Part shown: positions 25,099 to 35,668 of the stretch, in pieces | Numbering within the stretch: position 1 is the first letter of the stretch | Layout of the letters: each line of letters begins with the position of its first letter | Origin: Sipunculus nudus | Lineage: Eukaryota; Annelida; Sipuncula; Golfingiida; Sipunculidae | Reading direction: 5' to 3' | Assembly: GCA_026874595.1 (NCBI GenBank) | Contig: CM049318.1 | Coordinates: forward strand, 52,976,750 to 53,040,749 | DNA: 64,000 nucleotides | Position numbers and translations under genes: made by a program | The notes under the pieces: generated by a model | Databases searched by the model: none | Told to the model about the DNA's origin: nothing | What the model saw: the letters and a program-made list of their open reading frames with translations, nothing else

Positions 25099-25841
25099 CT
25101 ACGGAACCTAATAACAACAAATCACGTAATCGTGACGAGCAATTTTGTTACGGAGAAAGAGAAAAAATCAGATTAATCAACACTAAGCGCGTGAAATGTC
25201 TAGGGGAATGAATAAAGAAGACAGTGGTTTTTTGTTAACAAATAATTATAGTTTATTCTTAGAACAATCCTAACATTCCAATACACTAAATCAATACAAT
25301 TGCACATTATAACAATACTAAAAATATACATCGCCAGAGTGGCCGGATCCTATGCTTTTATTTCTGGATACCTTCACTATCACAGCTCAACAAGAGTCAT
25401 TTAGCACAAGTAATCCATGTAAACAGTTCAAATAAATCTTCTCATAGAATAGTCCGATTTAATCGCGAAAACAATCTGTGTAATCCAAAAGTGAAGTTCT
25501 AGTAAGGCAAACTGTGCAATCCGTATAAAATCTGTTACAAAATCCGTAGAATATCTGTAAGTTCTGTAATTATCGGAATAGGCCGTAAAAATTGAAGAGA
25601 GAGTCACACTCTTCCGTGTCCGCTGGTATTTTCCTCTCTGCCGGCTCTAAACACATCCCCTATATATAGCTTTTCCATCCGAAGCCAAGAAACGTCCATA
25701 TTCACGAACATACAACGAGCACTGTGTCTCTACAAGCAAGGGTACAAGTACAGTTCCCATAGCAAGGCCACCTGCTTGGGCCCAACACGAATCAGAATGC
25801 CACGCAAAATCATGAGCATAATAAAACAGATACCTGTAACA
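25097..25841 (-). repeat. 3' LTR of the retrotransposon
   Basis: This 745-bp LTR runs on the minus strand from TGTTACAGGT to GGTTCCGTAGCA. The solo relative at 50,538 is 899 bp. Relative to the other LTR (30,279-30,801) it lacks about 57 bp near 25,710. A GC-rich block with a tatatatag motif near 25,665 is shared by both and could hold the promoter. Confidence 0.85.
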
Positions 25842-25908
25842 CTCCTGTAAGTTGACTGAAAATTTTCCCCAAACACTAACTTTTTGCGATCAGAATCTGA
25901 AATTTTTT

Positions 25909-27160
25909 ACAACATTTCAAAACCATCTTCTTTACAAATTTGCATAAACATCTTGTTTACAACATTTGTTAAATATCTCGATAAACAATCAGCACGTACA
26001 TTGTCTTTCCCTTTAATGTGTCTGATTTCAAGATTTTAATCCTGTAGAACCAATTTCTATCTCAACAATCTTTGATTTTAACACTTCAACTTGTTCATGA
26101 ACGTGAGGGGATTGTGATCACTGAAGACAATGATAGGCTTGACTGATGAAGTAACATAAACTTCAAAATGTTGCAATACATAAATCAAAGCCAAACATTC
26201 TTTTTCAATAGTGAAGTAGTTTTTTTTCTGGTTTGCATTATACTTTCTTGAAAAATAACAAATTGGATAATCTATGCCATCACTGCCTTCTTGTAACAAC
26301 ACACCACCACCAGCAGGATCACTAGCATCTACAGCTAACTTAAAGGGTACAGAAAAGTCTGGAGCAACTTGAACTGGTAAACTTTGCAGAATTGCTTTCA
26401 AATTCTAAAAGGCATTTTTACCCTGAACAATCCATACAACTTTTGCTTCTTCTTTAAAAATTTAGCTACAGCAGAACAATTTGGACAAAACTTCCTGTAG
26501 TATCCAACCATACAAAAAAAAACGCATTATTTGCAGATGTTTCTCCCAGGTGTCGCTGTACATGATGAGGTCATCAATATAAGCCTCGCAGCCCTGAATG
26601 TCCTTGAAAAGCATATGGATGAGGCGCTGGAACATGGCTGGCGAGTTCTTCATGTCAAACGGCATAACTTTATACCGGTACAGTTCTCTTGTTCTCTCAG
26701 CGGAACTTGCCAGAATCCTTTAGCAAGTCAAACTTGGAAACATATCTTGAGCTACCGACTCTATCAATACAATCATCGATCCTCGGAATCGGGAACGTGC
26801 CAGTATTGGTTACAGAGTTTAGTTTTCGATAATCTGTGCACACACGGTAATTTCCATCAGGTTTGGGCGCAAGAATACATGGTGAACTCCAGTTACTGTT
26901 ACTAGGTTCAATAAAAGCATTGTCCAGCACATGTTGAACCTCATCTTGTAGATACTTTGCTTTCCTGGATTCAGTCTATAAGACTGCTGCTTGACTGGGC
27001 TTGCCTCGCCAACATCGACGTCATTGCACAATATGTTAGCTCGCATTGGAATGTCACTAAACAAATGTTGAAAATTCCGCAGCAGGTTCTTGAGGTCTTG
27101 TTTTTGTTGCCCGGTAAAGTGTTAAGCACGTCTGAGTTCTTTAGTGGTCCTGTTCCACAC
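25909..27160 (-). pseudogene. Reverse transcriptase-RNase H pseudogene
   Basis: The linker (NFQHLFSDIPMRAN) leads into RT motifs (SNWSSPCILAPKPDGNYRVC, FPIPRIDDCIDRVG, KFDLLK). A frame change and a short deletion follow, then MPFDMKNSPAMFQRL and the catalytic YIDD at 26,581-26,570. Most of the thumb is deleted between KHLQ and the downstream FFGMVGYYRKFC-like stretch near 26,500. RNase H is open at 26,401-26,078 and keeps FKLAVDASD, TIEKECLALI and FSDHNPLTF, which hold the D-E-D residues. After that, stops interrupt a readable IRHIKGKDNVRADCLSR end. All motifs are Ty3/gypsy type. Confidence 0.9.
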
Positions 27161-27164
27161 TGAA

Positions 27165-28055
27165 TGTCATACTTTGTTTTCATTTTACTTTGTGCAGATT
27201 TAAGATTTGACTTTGCAATCTCACAAGCATTTTGTAGTATAATGCGAAAGTCTGAGACATACAGCAATAAACTCAGAGAATCAGGATTTCCACACAAGAG
27301 TTTTTTAAGCAGTTTTACTGGACTGAGTGTCCAAAAACTAGGTTCAAGGGACTGAAACCCAAGGACTCTTGAAAAGATTCTCTAACAGCAAACAGCAATA
27401 GGTGGATTCGTTCATCCCAGTCTTTCTGTGTGTCATATAACAATAGGTCCTCATCATGTTTTAATGCCTGGTGAAAACGGTCGAGGGCGCCCTGACTTTC
27501 AGGATGATATGGGGAAGAGCTGCACTGTTTTATACCTAGCTGAAGCATAACTTGCTGGAATAAGCCTGACATAAAATAAATGTTGGTAATCCAACAGTGT
27601 AAAAAACTTGGTCATAGCCTTGACAACACTTTTGACATGAATTCTGCGCAATGGTATTGCCTCAGGGAACATGGTAGATGCGCACATAATTGTCAGCAAG
27701 TATTCATGTCCAGATTTTGTTTTGAGCAGTGGTCCAACACAATCAACAATAATCCTACTAAATGGTTCCTCGAAAGCAGGAATAGGCCTAAGTGGGCCTT
27801 TAGGAGGATTCTGACTGGGCTTGCCTACCATATGGCATGTGTGGTATGATTTACAGTATTGTACAACATCTCTCCTCAGATTAGGCCAATGGAAGTGTGT
27901 ACTAACTTTCTGATACGTCTTATTTTTACCTAAATGGCCAGAAAAAGGGCTTTTGGGCACTACTATTTGATGTTTTGGCCCACTCATCATCAGCGCATAC
28001 ATCAGGTGGTCGCCATTCACTCATAAGCACTCCATTTTTAACATAGAAACAAACT
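27165..28055 (-). pseudogene. Integrase pseudogene
   Basis: The N-terminal zinc-binding domain is readable (FSGHLGKNKTYQ, HFHWPNLRRDVVQYC). The first His-containing stretch is lost and the first Cys of the CxxC pair is Tyr (CKSYHTC). The catalytic core begins with IIVDCVGPLL (first Asp). It then suffers a 1-base shift and a small deletion near 27,570-27,590 that removes the segment carrying the second Asp. The third catalytic residue survives in YHPESQGALDRFHQ. The C-terminal part (VSDFRIILQNACEIAK, KMKTKYD) leads directly into the RT linker. In most Ty3/gypsy elements integrase follows RNase H; here it precedes RT. Confidence 0.85.
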
Positions 28056-29176
28056 TGGTTTTGTGACAGTTCATCTTTAGAAACTGCCCTTGGAAACAAA
28101 CAGGGTCCTTATACTGTTCCGCGATAGGTTCTGACCTTGAAAATGCTGCATCTTGTACCGGCGAGTCGTTATACGAGTCACTAGTGACTCCAAGGGTGTT
28201 ATTATCTGGACCATTATTCTCATGTGTGTTTTTCTTGGCCATAAATCTAGTTACAGCACATGAGGATACAAACCAGGAATTTCCTGATTTTCAGGATCAG
28301 TGTCCTTATCAAGTGACGGCTTTTTTGTCAATATTGGTACAGGCTGTACTTTGTCACCTGCAACATCATTGCCTTATATCAACTGAATTCCCTAAAGGGG
28401 TAAAGCAGTCCCTATGCCTAGAGAAATATTCCAAAAAACCAAATCTGACTTTCAATGAAGACTGTTAAGCGGAACTGAAGTGTGTTTGTCTGAAAACACA
28501 CCATTAACAATTGCACGTGCACCAGTAAAAGACCTATTAGAAAATGGCTTAGTGTTTGCTTACAAGAGGGTGGTCTGAACCAGTGTCCCTCAAAATTCTA
28601 AAAAGGGTAAAATCTGAAAATCACTTGAAAGTGATACAACCCATCATGTATGAATGGCTTAAATACCTCCATTTCAGAGTCAGGAGAGGAATCTACTACC
28701 TCAATTTCATCAAACAAAGAACTGACACTGACACTCTCAGCCATAAACTCGTTTTCAGGGTCACTAAAGGAATCTACATCCTTATTACAATCAAGCTCCT
28801 CATGGGAATCAACAGAGGAATTTTCCTAAGCAGAAATAAACTTTCATAAGAGGACCTGGCCTTATTTGAAAGACTCTCGCAAGAGTCATCAAAGTACTTA
28901 GCCATATTTAGAGGATACTCCTCGCAGGAGTCTTGAAAAGACATGGCCTTATTAGATTCCTCGCAGGAATCAAATGAGGTTTTTACCCCGCAAGCTACGG
29001 ATGCTTTTTTGGAGTCAGACGGCACGTTGGCCCCCGTAGCATCAAATTTTTTTTCAGTCAATAAAGGAGTTGTACCCCTGATTTATATGAAAAGAGCTTG
29101 GCTCTTGTATTTTGCTATGCATAGATTTTGAAACAAAACCAGAAGGTTTGCTCATTGGTTTATTTGCGAGTTTCTA
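28056..29176 (-). pseudogene. Gag-Pol linker and protease remnant
   Basis: On the minus strand, 29,061-28,774 is an open acidic segment with a repeated DSCEE/DSCES motif. An aspartic protease active site (LRDTGS; DTGS at 28,587-28,576) is readable. Frame-shifted from it are protease-like stretches (TGARAIVNGVFSDKH near 28,520) and the conserved end GNDVAGDKVQP near 28,360. A linker (ORF 28,242-28,021) leads to the integrase N-terminus (near 28,020). Several stops and frame changes rule out a functional product. The domain call rests on the DTG and GND-GDK motifs, which are standard in gypsy proteases. Confidence 0.7.
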
Positions 29177-29327
29177 GCTGTCAGATATTAGATGACCTTC
29201 CTTTTTGCAGTAATTACAGTTTTTCTTGGACTTTTTTTTAACTAATAGGAATACTAGAACTGGGTGACTGCGCCTTTAACTTCTTTTGAACATACTGATT
29301 TATATTCTTGTTTGTGAATGACTGGTT

Positions 29328-30245
29328 TTATTTGCTTGTAAAGGACATTTTATGTGTTAATGAATAATCATCGGCTGATTGAGCAGCAATGTCAAGTGTT
29401 TCAGGACTTTTCTCATCAAGGAAAGTTTTAACACCTGCGTTTAAGCAGCGCTTAAATTCTTCAAGCAAAATCAACTGGCGCAAATTGTCATAATTTTTCT
29501 TTACATTTGTAGAACAACACCAGCGATCAAACAATTGCTCTTTAGTCCTAGCAAATTCTACATAGGTCTGTTCTTTGCGCTTTTCCCAATTTCTGAATCT
29601 CTGGCGGTAAGCCTCCGGAACTAACTCATAATCTTTTAGGATTGACCGTTTAACCTGGTCATAGTCAGCTGCGGCATCTACTGAAGCTCTGTATAAATTT
29701 CTCTGGCCTTGCCAGTCAATACACTTTGTAAAAGCATAGTCCAATTTCCCTTAGGTCATTTTAAAAGTTACCTCCTAAAAGTGTAAGAAATATTTATCAA
29801 CCTTTTTTTTCTCGAAAGGTGGGACAAGCCTAATGTGTTTAGTAACATCAAAACAGTGAAATGTGGCAGCATGTAGACCATGTTCTAATGGGTCTTTCTA
29901 ACTCAAGTCGTTTTAACTCAATTATATTTTTCTTTGTCTCCCTCATGTTCTTCCCTTTCTCACTGTTTTAATGCTAGCTCATGTTGCAATTCAAACTTTT
30001 TTAATTCTAACTGCATAGCAAGCTGTCATTTTTTTTTTTTTATTTTCCACTTCACTCTGTTCAGTTTAACCTTTGCCAACTAGATCTTGCATGGTTTTAG
30101 CAATGATATCAGGCTTTCTAAAAGTTTTTTTTTTCACACCAAGCGCTAAGTGTTGTCCCAAACGCAACAACTGATCTTTTGTCAACTGTTCAAGTTGATC
30201 AGGGTTGGGATCTTCAACAAATACCTCAGATTTTAAATCTGCCAT
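29328..30245 (-). pseudogene. gag: gag pseudogene
   Basis: Gag would form the particle that packages the RNA. The start is the ATG at 30,245 (MADLKSEVF), followed by an acidic N-terminal segment (QLTKDQLLRLGQHLAL) typical of Gag of this gypsy group. The reading frame breaks between about 30,066 and 29,744, where an ELKRLELER-like linker is readable in another frame. The capsid-like domain is open at 29,744-29,328 (YELVPEAYRQRFRNW, YVEFARTKEQLFDRW, LRQLILLEEFKRCL), a SCAN-like signature of vertebrate and invertebrate gypsy Gag. A nucleocapsid zinc knuckle follows at 29,218-29,177, reading C-x2-C-x4-H-x4-S with the last Cys changed and a stop directly after it. Confidence 0.85.
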
Positions 30246-30278
30246 GTTAAGATGTTTAAACAATAACAAAAAAAAACA

Positions 30279-30797
30279 CTCAACAAGAGTCCTTTAACAC
30301 AAGTAATCCACTCAAGCAGTTCAAATAAATCTTCAAAGAGAATAGTACGATTTAATCGTGAAAAAAAAATATGATGTAATCCAAAAGTGAAGTTCTGGTA
30401 AGGCAAACTGGGCAATCCGTAAAAAAATCTGTTTCAAAGTCCGTAGAATATCTGTAAGTTCTGCAGTTATCGGAATAGGCCGCAAATAACTGACGAGAGA
30501 GTCACACTCTTCCGTGTCCGCTGGTATTTTCCTCTCTGCCGGCTCTAAACACATCCCCTATATATAGCTTTTCCATCCGAAGCCAAGAAACGTCCATATT
30601 CACGAACATTCCAAACACAACAATACACGCGCCCCATAGCGCATGAACAGACCCGAAATCTTTAGACTACAACGAGCACTGTGTCTCTACAAGCAAGGGT
30701 TCAACAAGTACAGTTCCCATAGCAACGCCCAAGGCCTGAGCCCAACAAGTATCAGAATGCCACGCAAAATCCTGCGCATAATAAAACAGACACCTAT

Positions 30798-30801
<4 letters not shown>
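30279..30801 (-). repeat. 5' LTR, truncated at its internal end
   Basis: Homologous to 25,386-25,841 from ctcaacaagag onward and ends with the same terminal sequence (cacctataaca). The part matching 25,097-25,385 is absent. Only about 33 bp separate the truncation from the gag start codon, so the R/U5 end, the primer-binding site and the leader are gone. Confidence 0.85.
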
Positions 30802-30863
<62 letters not shown>

Positions 30864-31249
30864 TTTTCGTTCTCTTTTCCTTCACCTCTCTTTGTCAATC
30901 CCACTATGTCATTTCTTCTTCTCTATCTCTCCTATTCCTCTCTTTGTCTGTCCCTCATATTTTCTTCTTCTCTATATCTTTCTACCCCCCCTCTCTGTCC
31001 CTCTCTTCTTTTCCTTCTCTATCTCACTTGTTTATCTCTTTCTTGTATTCCTCTTCTGTCTCTCTTCTTGTTCTTCTCTTTACAGCTCCCTCCAGCTACC
31101 TCATTTCTTTTTCTTTTCTGTCTCTCTCATTCTTCTCTCTGTCTCTTCATCTCTGACTCTCTCCTTCATGTCCTGCTTTTTCTTCCTCAAGCTTATCTGT
31201 TTCTGTTGTGTCTTTCTCTTTCTTTCACCCCCCCTCTATCTCTCGTACT

Positions 31250-31319
<70 letters not shown>
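30802..31319. repeat. (AT)n / pyrimidine-rich tract / (AT)n
   Basis: (AT)n at 30,802-30,860, then about 390 bp almost free of purine runs on the plus strand, then (AT)n at 31,253-31,319 and a short GA run. It generates the 299-aa and 147-aa false ORFs. Confidence 0.95.
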
Positions 31320-31323
<4 letters not shown>

Positions 31324-32191
31324 GAGAGCGAGAGAGGGGTGAGAGATAATTATACCTTGATGAACTACAATGTGAAGTGGAAACCCCCTTTTACATGTGT
31401 CCTTATTAGCGTTCACGCATGCAGACACAAAAAAAAACACACATACGTATTTTTTTCTTCTCCAGTGTTGGCTGTATGTTTCGTCGTTATCAACACCCCA
31501 ATTTACGGGCTGTCAAGTATTAAGGTAAAAAAAAATAGATAGTCATCATGCACCAAGCTGTTATGACGGGACATTGTCTTCCGACAACCCGATGCGCACC
31601 CTGCCCCCCCCCCCTAGATCCTACTTTGATATCATATTTCCGGCCTTAACCGACGTCAAATGAGCAGCAGGGAATAGTTTCCTTAATTAATGTACAGTCT
31701 AATTTGTTCTGGCATGCCTCACAAGGATCAAGTAACATGCAGTCTAATAAATGATCAAATAACCTTATTAATAAGAATTTTAATAAACCCGACGCACGCA
31801 CATGCAACAAATGCACATAGCGGTTTCATGTCGCCTCTTTTCATGTCGTCTCTTTAATACGCAAATAGAAAAAAATATGCTGAACACAGTCATAATAACC
31901 AATCATTCATTAATCATATTATCTCCTCACATCTTATGATAACTGCAGGAAGACCAAAGTGTCAACTTAATTAACAGTATTATTTTTTAAGATCGACAGC
32001 CTTGCGATGTAGTATACACGGCTGTAATTGTGCTTATCACCTATATCTCTTTATGCAAAACCACATTTAAAATTCTCTAATTGCCAACTTTTTGCAAATG
32101 TAAGGCCTGAAGACAACTTTTTAACATTTTTTTTGCACTGTTATTGTGTCATTATATTTAATATGATAAACAATAGTTAACTATAACAATA

Positions 32192-32229
<38 letters not shown>

Positions 32230-32473
32230 CATTTATGTATATTTCATACAAAAATCCGTACGTATCGTATTGGGCTACAAAATATCACAGTATATTGCGG
32301 TACGAAATTTGTAGCCGACACCCAGGCCTAGCCTCTACAGACACTTTGGACCAAACAAGCAGAACACAGGCAAACAAGCTCTGGTTCGATTGTCACAAAT
32401 TTATGTGATATTAAAACCATAAATCTTATTTAGTTTTATTTAATTTTTATAAAATTAGTTATCAAAACTAATA

Positions 32474-32650
32474 CGAGGCATTCACCATGGCTTGGGTGGT
32501 GGCTTTTGATAGTCTCTTGAGGTGGAGAGACCGGAAAAACCGTAGAAAATCACCGACCTTGTACGGGCAACTACATCAAACTTTCATATGCCACGCAGGG
32601 GAGAAGGACGAGGGTTTACTACACCACTGTCCAGGCCCCCTGTATGCATG
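32474..32650 (-). repeat. SINE A, minus-strand copy, diverged
   Basis: Collinear with 20,468-20,672: gaggcattcaccatggcttg resembles gaggcacgctccatgtctcg, and both continue through gtggaggaaac/ggtggagagac and cgggcaactaca. The three overlapping ORFs here are artefacts. Confidence 0.65.
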
Positions 32651-33789
32651 TGAATATCGAATGTCACCGGTTTGATACTCACAGTTGAATATCGAATTTC
32701 CCTGATTTGATTTACATTCAAATATCTGTCCAACTTCAATGATGTTAACACTTTTTGCCATTGTTTCTCTGTCATTGCGTTTTTAGTACTTGGCTCCAGA
32801 AAAAAACACGAAATTTTCCTCATAGAAAACTAAAAGATATCTGAAATGAGCTCATGGCAGTGATCCTCTTTGTCGAAGTATCAATGAAGAGATAACTTGA
32901 TTCATTTGCGCACTTTCATCTGTTTAACTTTAATATGAGATCTAATTATCTTAAAGTTTGAAAACTTTATATCATGGGTAATAATATCTTCCACAATAGT
33001 TTATTTTGACTAACAGTAATCTGTACGCAAAACCTTTAGTATGCATGAACACTTCAAACACATTTACTACATTATTCATTACTAATAAAATGTAACTTGC
33101 TGCTAATTCATTTCCATTAATTTACTATCATGAAGGCCTTCTCATCATTCAATTTATTATTTTCAAAACTGAAATGGCACACACGACCTAAGTAGTTCAA
33201 TTCTATATAAGTAATATTCACGAGGCTTAACTTTGTCTTCCTTTTAAATTCTTAATTGACTGTCAGTTTTATTTATTTATACATTGTTAAGTAATGAATA
33301 CGTGCTTTTAAATTGTATCTAAATGATGATATAGTAGGTGGCTTAATTGAAAAGGCCATTTCATGCGCATTTCATACGGGTAATTAATTAAGCGGTTTCT
33401 GCAGAAATCTTGCGTTGAAGTATAAAAGTAGGATGCATTTTAACTTTGATTACATTTTGATTATTTGATGAATAACATCATTATTTCCAATATGACGGAC
33501 CCGAACGCCCATTGTCAATCGACTCCCGCAGATGGCGAGAGTGAAGCAGAAACGAACTAACAACCATTTAAGTCCAGTCTCGTTCCTTTATTTTTTGTTA
33601 CTTTTCTTGATTTCTTTCTTTTCAATTTCATGTTATATGTGAACATTTTCGTATTAAAACATTTAAATAAGCAACACCTGGGAATCATGCACATATGTCA
33701 CGCCACTTTTTTCCCTGACAAAGTGACATTTTACCATGAATTTTTATTGTTACGTTTTGTTTCATCAGAATGTCCCACATATAAAGCCA

Positions 33790-34032
33790 TCACAATCACT
33801 ATCTGGATAAGACGTAGCCTATTGGTTAAGTCGTTTAAATGGGAAGCTTAAGGTCCTCGGTTCAAATCCCCGTCGGCGGCTGAATGAAAAATTGTGAAAT
33901 ATTAAATGGACCTCCAAGATTCGCTCCAATGTCTAAACGAAAGGTTATGACTTCGGGATTATTCCTAACCCTAGAAATCCAGAAGGCTTAATAATAATGT
34001 ATCATCTTTATCGTATAAGTATCTTATTCCTA
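33790..34032 (+). repeat. SINE C (copy 4) with a complete tRNA-like head
   Basis: The head contains A box tagcctattggttaa and B box ggttcaaatcc at normal tRNA spacing, followed by gctccaatgtctaaac and the tail aaatccagaaggcttaataa. It is the best preserved head of this family, but it lacks a convincing cloverleaf, so it is called a SINE rather than a tRNA gene. Confidence 0.65.
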
Positions 34033-35200
34033 TATACAGTGCCACCAACAGGCCATGATGGGCCTATCCCGTGAAAAAAAATCACAGTTGGCAATTTTAA
34101 ATGTCATAGTTTATCTTACACTGCGTCGCAGCTTATACACATTCTTGAAGCCCAAACCTATATCTTACACATATACATACGTAACCGCAGGTGATATAGT
34201 TACAGGGCAGCGATGTAAGAGAAGATTAGGGGGAGGCTGATATTAAGCAAGACATCTTTCAGAGGCAATTTGCAGAGCTAACACTGTTTAGTATTTGTGA
34301 GAGTGACAACCCTTCTGCAATTAGGCCAGTAAAAACCAGCAAAGCAAGACCATAACTGATGTTTTGCTATACTGTCTGGAATAATTACGGTTTTGGAACC
34401 TAATAGGGACTAACTCAATGTCAGTTTTTTTTATAAATTTTATCTATCTCGTGGTGCTTGCAAGTGCTGTAGGGTGGCATTTATTTTTATATAAATTTTT
34501 GTTCTTTGGCCACGGGAGCTGATCACACTCCATTAAACTTAATTTAACTGAATGACGCAAGGTATTGCTGAGTTGGTTGTATTTAGCGACGCGTGGAGGA
34601 GGAAAGTGAAAACCTTAGACATTCATAACTCGTTGTTGTGAACACTCATTGACAGATATTCTGTAACAATTCAATAGTATCACATTATTTGTAAGAACAC
34701 TGAGGCACATGTCATTTTTACTTTGGGAAAGATGGATCTTGTGAACAATTGTTTACATGCTTATTTCTTTCTGTCTGAAATTTCTGCACTCAACTGCCCG
34801 GATCATTAAAATTGAGGGGAAATTCCTAGAGTTTTGTTGTTATCACGAATAAAATGGATTCTCAATAAAACTTTACGTGGGATTTAACCCCTTAAGTCCC
34901 GGACTCTCCATAAATTTGGCCTTTTGTAGGCCCTGTTAATATTACTCATTTTTATGCCTTATCGCATATAGGTATAGTGTAACTCAGAGTAAAGCAATTA
35001 ACCAGCGTGTGCCTACATTTCTTCTTTCAAATACATTTACCATGAGCGATAAATTTTCCGATAAAAATAAGTAAAAAGTTAAATCTCCCTACAAGGAGAT
35101 CTTCCACAGATTCAGTGATTGACTTCTTAGTCGTGCGAGACTCAAGGAATGAAAACGGTCAACGTACAAATAGGGTCAGAACTCTTTTGAGTTGATTCCT
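34033..35200. other. No feature recognised
   Basis: AT-rich unique sequence following the last SINE C. No exon, repeat array or inverted repeat stands out. Confidence 0.5.
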
Positions 35201-35668
35201 AAAGGCCCCTTTATACAGGGATGCGACATTTGTGCGACCTTTGAGCAACCAAAATATGGCCAGGACACTCAATGGTCGCCTAAACACAGAAAATCCTGTG
35301 TCTGTGTATTAACTGCTCCAGCGTTACTTGTGCCTCTCTTGAACCTCCTGAAATTCAAGTTTAGGGTATTTTCACGCCTGCCTCCTCTCTGCTTCCCCTG
35401 GGATCACTGTGCCTCCATTCTAAACAACGGCTAAACAACTTCCTGTGTGCCACCTTTGAGCAACAAACACACTCAGCGACCTTTCTGGGACTGTTTTGAA
35501 CATGTTCAAAAATTCACGGCAACCATGGCGTCCATGGCGAGGTCTAAAACTCATGTGTACCACCTTTGAAAGATGTAGGCAACCACTCTGCCTTCTTTGA
35601 GCCTCAACGACGACCTGGTAAATTCTGTGGTCGCACACCGGAGGCACAATTCTGTTTATTGGCCTTTG
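35201..35668. mobile_element. Probable MITE
   Basis: The left end aaaggcccctttatacaggg and the complement of the right end (aaaggccaataaacagaat) form an imperfect inverted repeat of about 26 bp. The interior repeats gcgacctttgagcaacc-like words (35,235; 35,451; 35,473). The three ORFs over it are on both strands and unconvincing. No clear target duplication is seen. Confidence 0.5.

Larger units (their letters stand above)
25097..30801 (-). mobile_element. Ty3/gypsy retrotransposon, Gmr1-like gene order, inactivated
   Basis: The element is bounded by related LTRs (TGTTAC...GTAGCA in element orientation) and lies inside an (AT)n array, with atat on both sides as the probable 4-bp target duplication. 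On the minus strand the order is gag (30,245-29,328), a zinc-knuckle remnant (29,218-29,177), a protease motif (28,587-28,576), integrase (about 28,055-27,165), then reverse transcriptase and RNase H (about 27,160-25,909). Integrase upstream of RT is the Ty1/copia order, but every domain is Ty3/gypsy in sequence. This combination defines the Gmr1-like group. Frameshifts, stops and several in-body deletions make it non-functional. Both the two ends and the collinear coding remnants argue against two nested elements. Confidence 0.9.
21000..34030 (+). repeat. Copy 4 of the tandem unit, split by a retrotransposon
   Basis: Begins with a degraded match to the unit start (attaacctctctaaaagaca at 21,231 matches copy 1 at 243) and continues through landmarks at 21,727, 22,157 and 22,500. 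The 5.7-kb retrotransposon interrupts it at 25,097-30,801. The right part resumes with sequence like copy 3: 31,345-31,870 resembles 14,740-15,230 and 32,757-33,560 resembles 15,733-17,800. It ends with SINE C at about 34,030. After that no tandem-unit landmark is seen except isolated SINE relatives. The boundary between copies 3 and 4 is approximate. Confidence 0.6.

Noticed and set aside
30643-31542. 299-aa ORF, the longest in the window
   Set aside because: It is translated (AT)n and CT-rich repeat (Tyr-Ile and Ser-Leu-Phe runs), with part of the retrotransposon LTR at its start.
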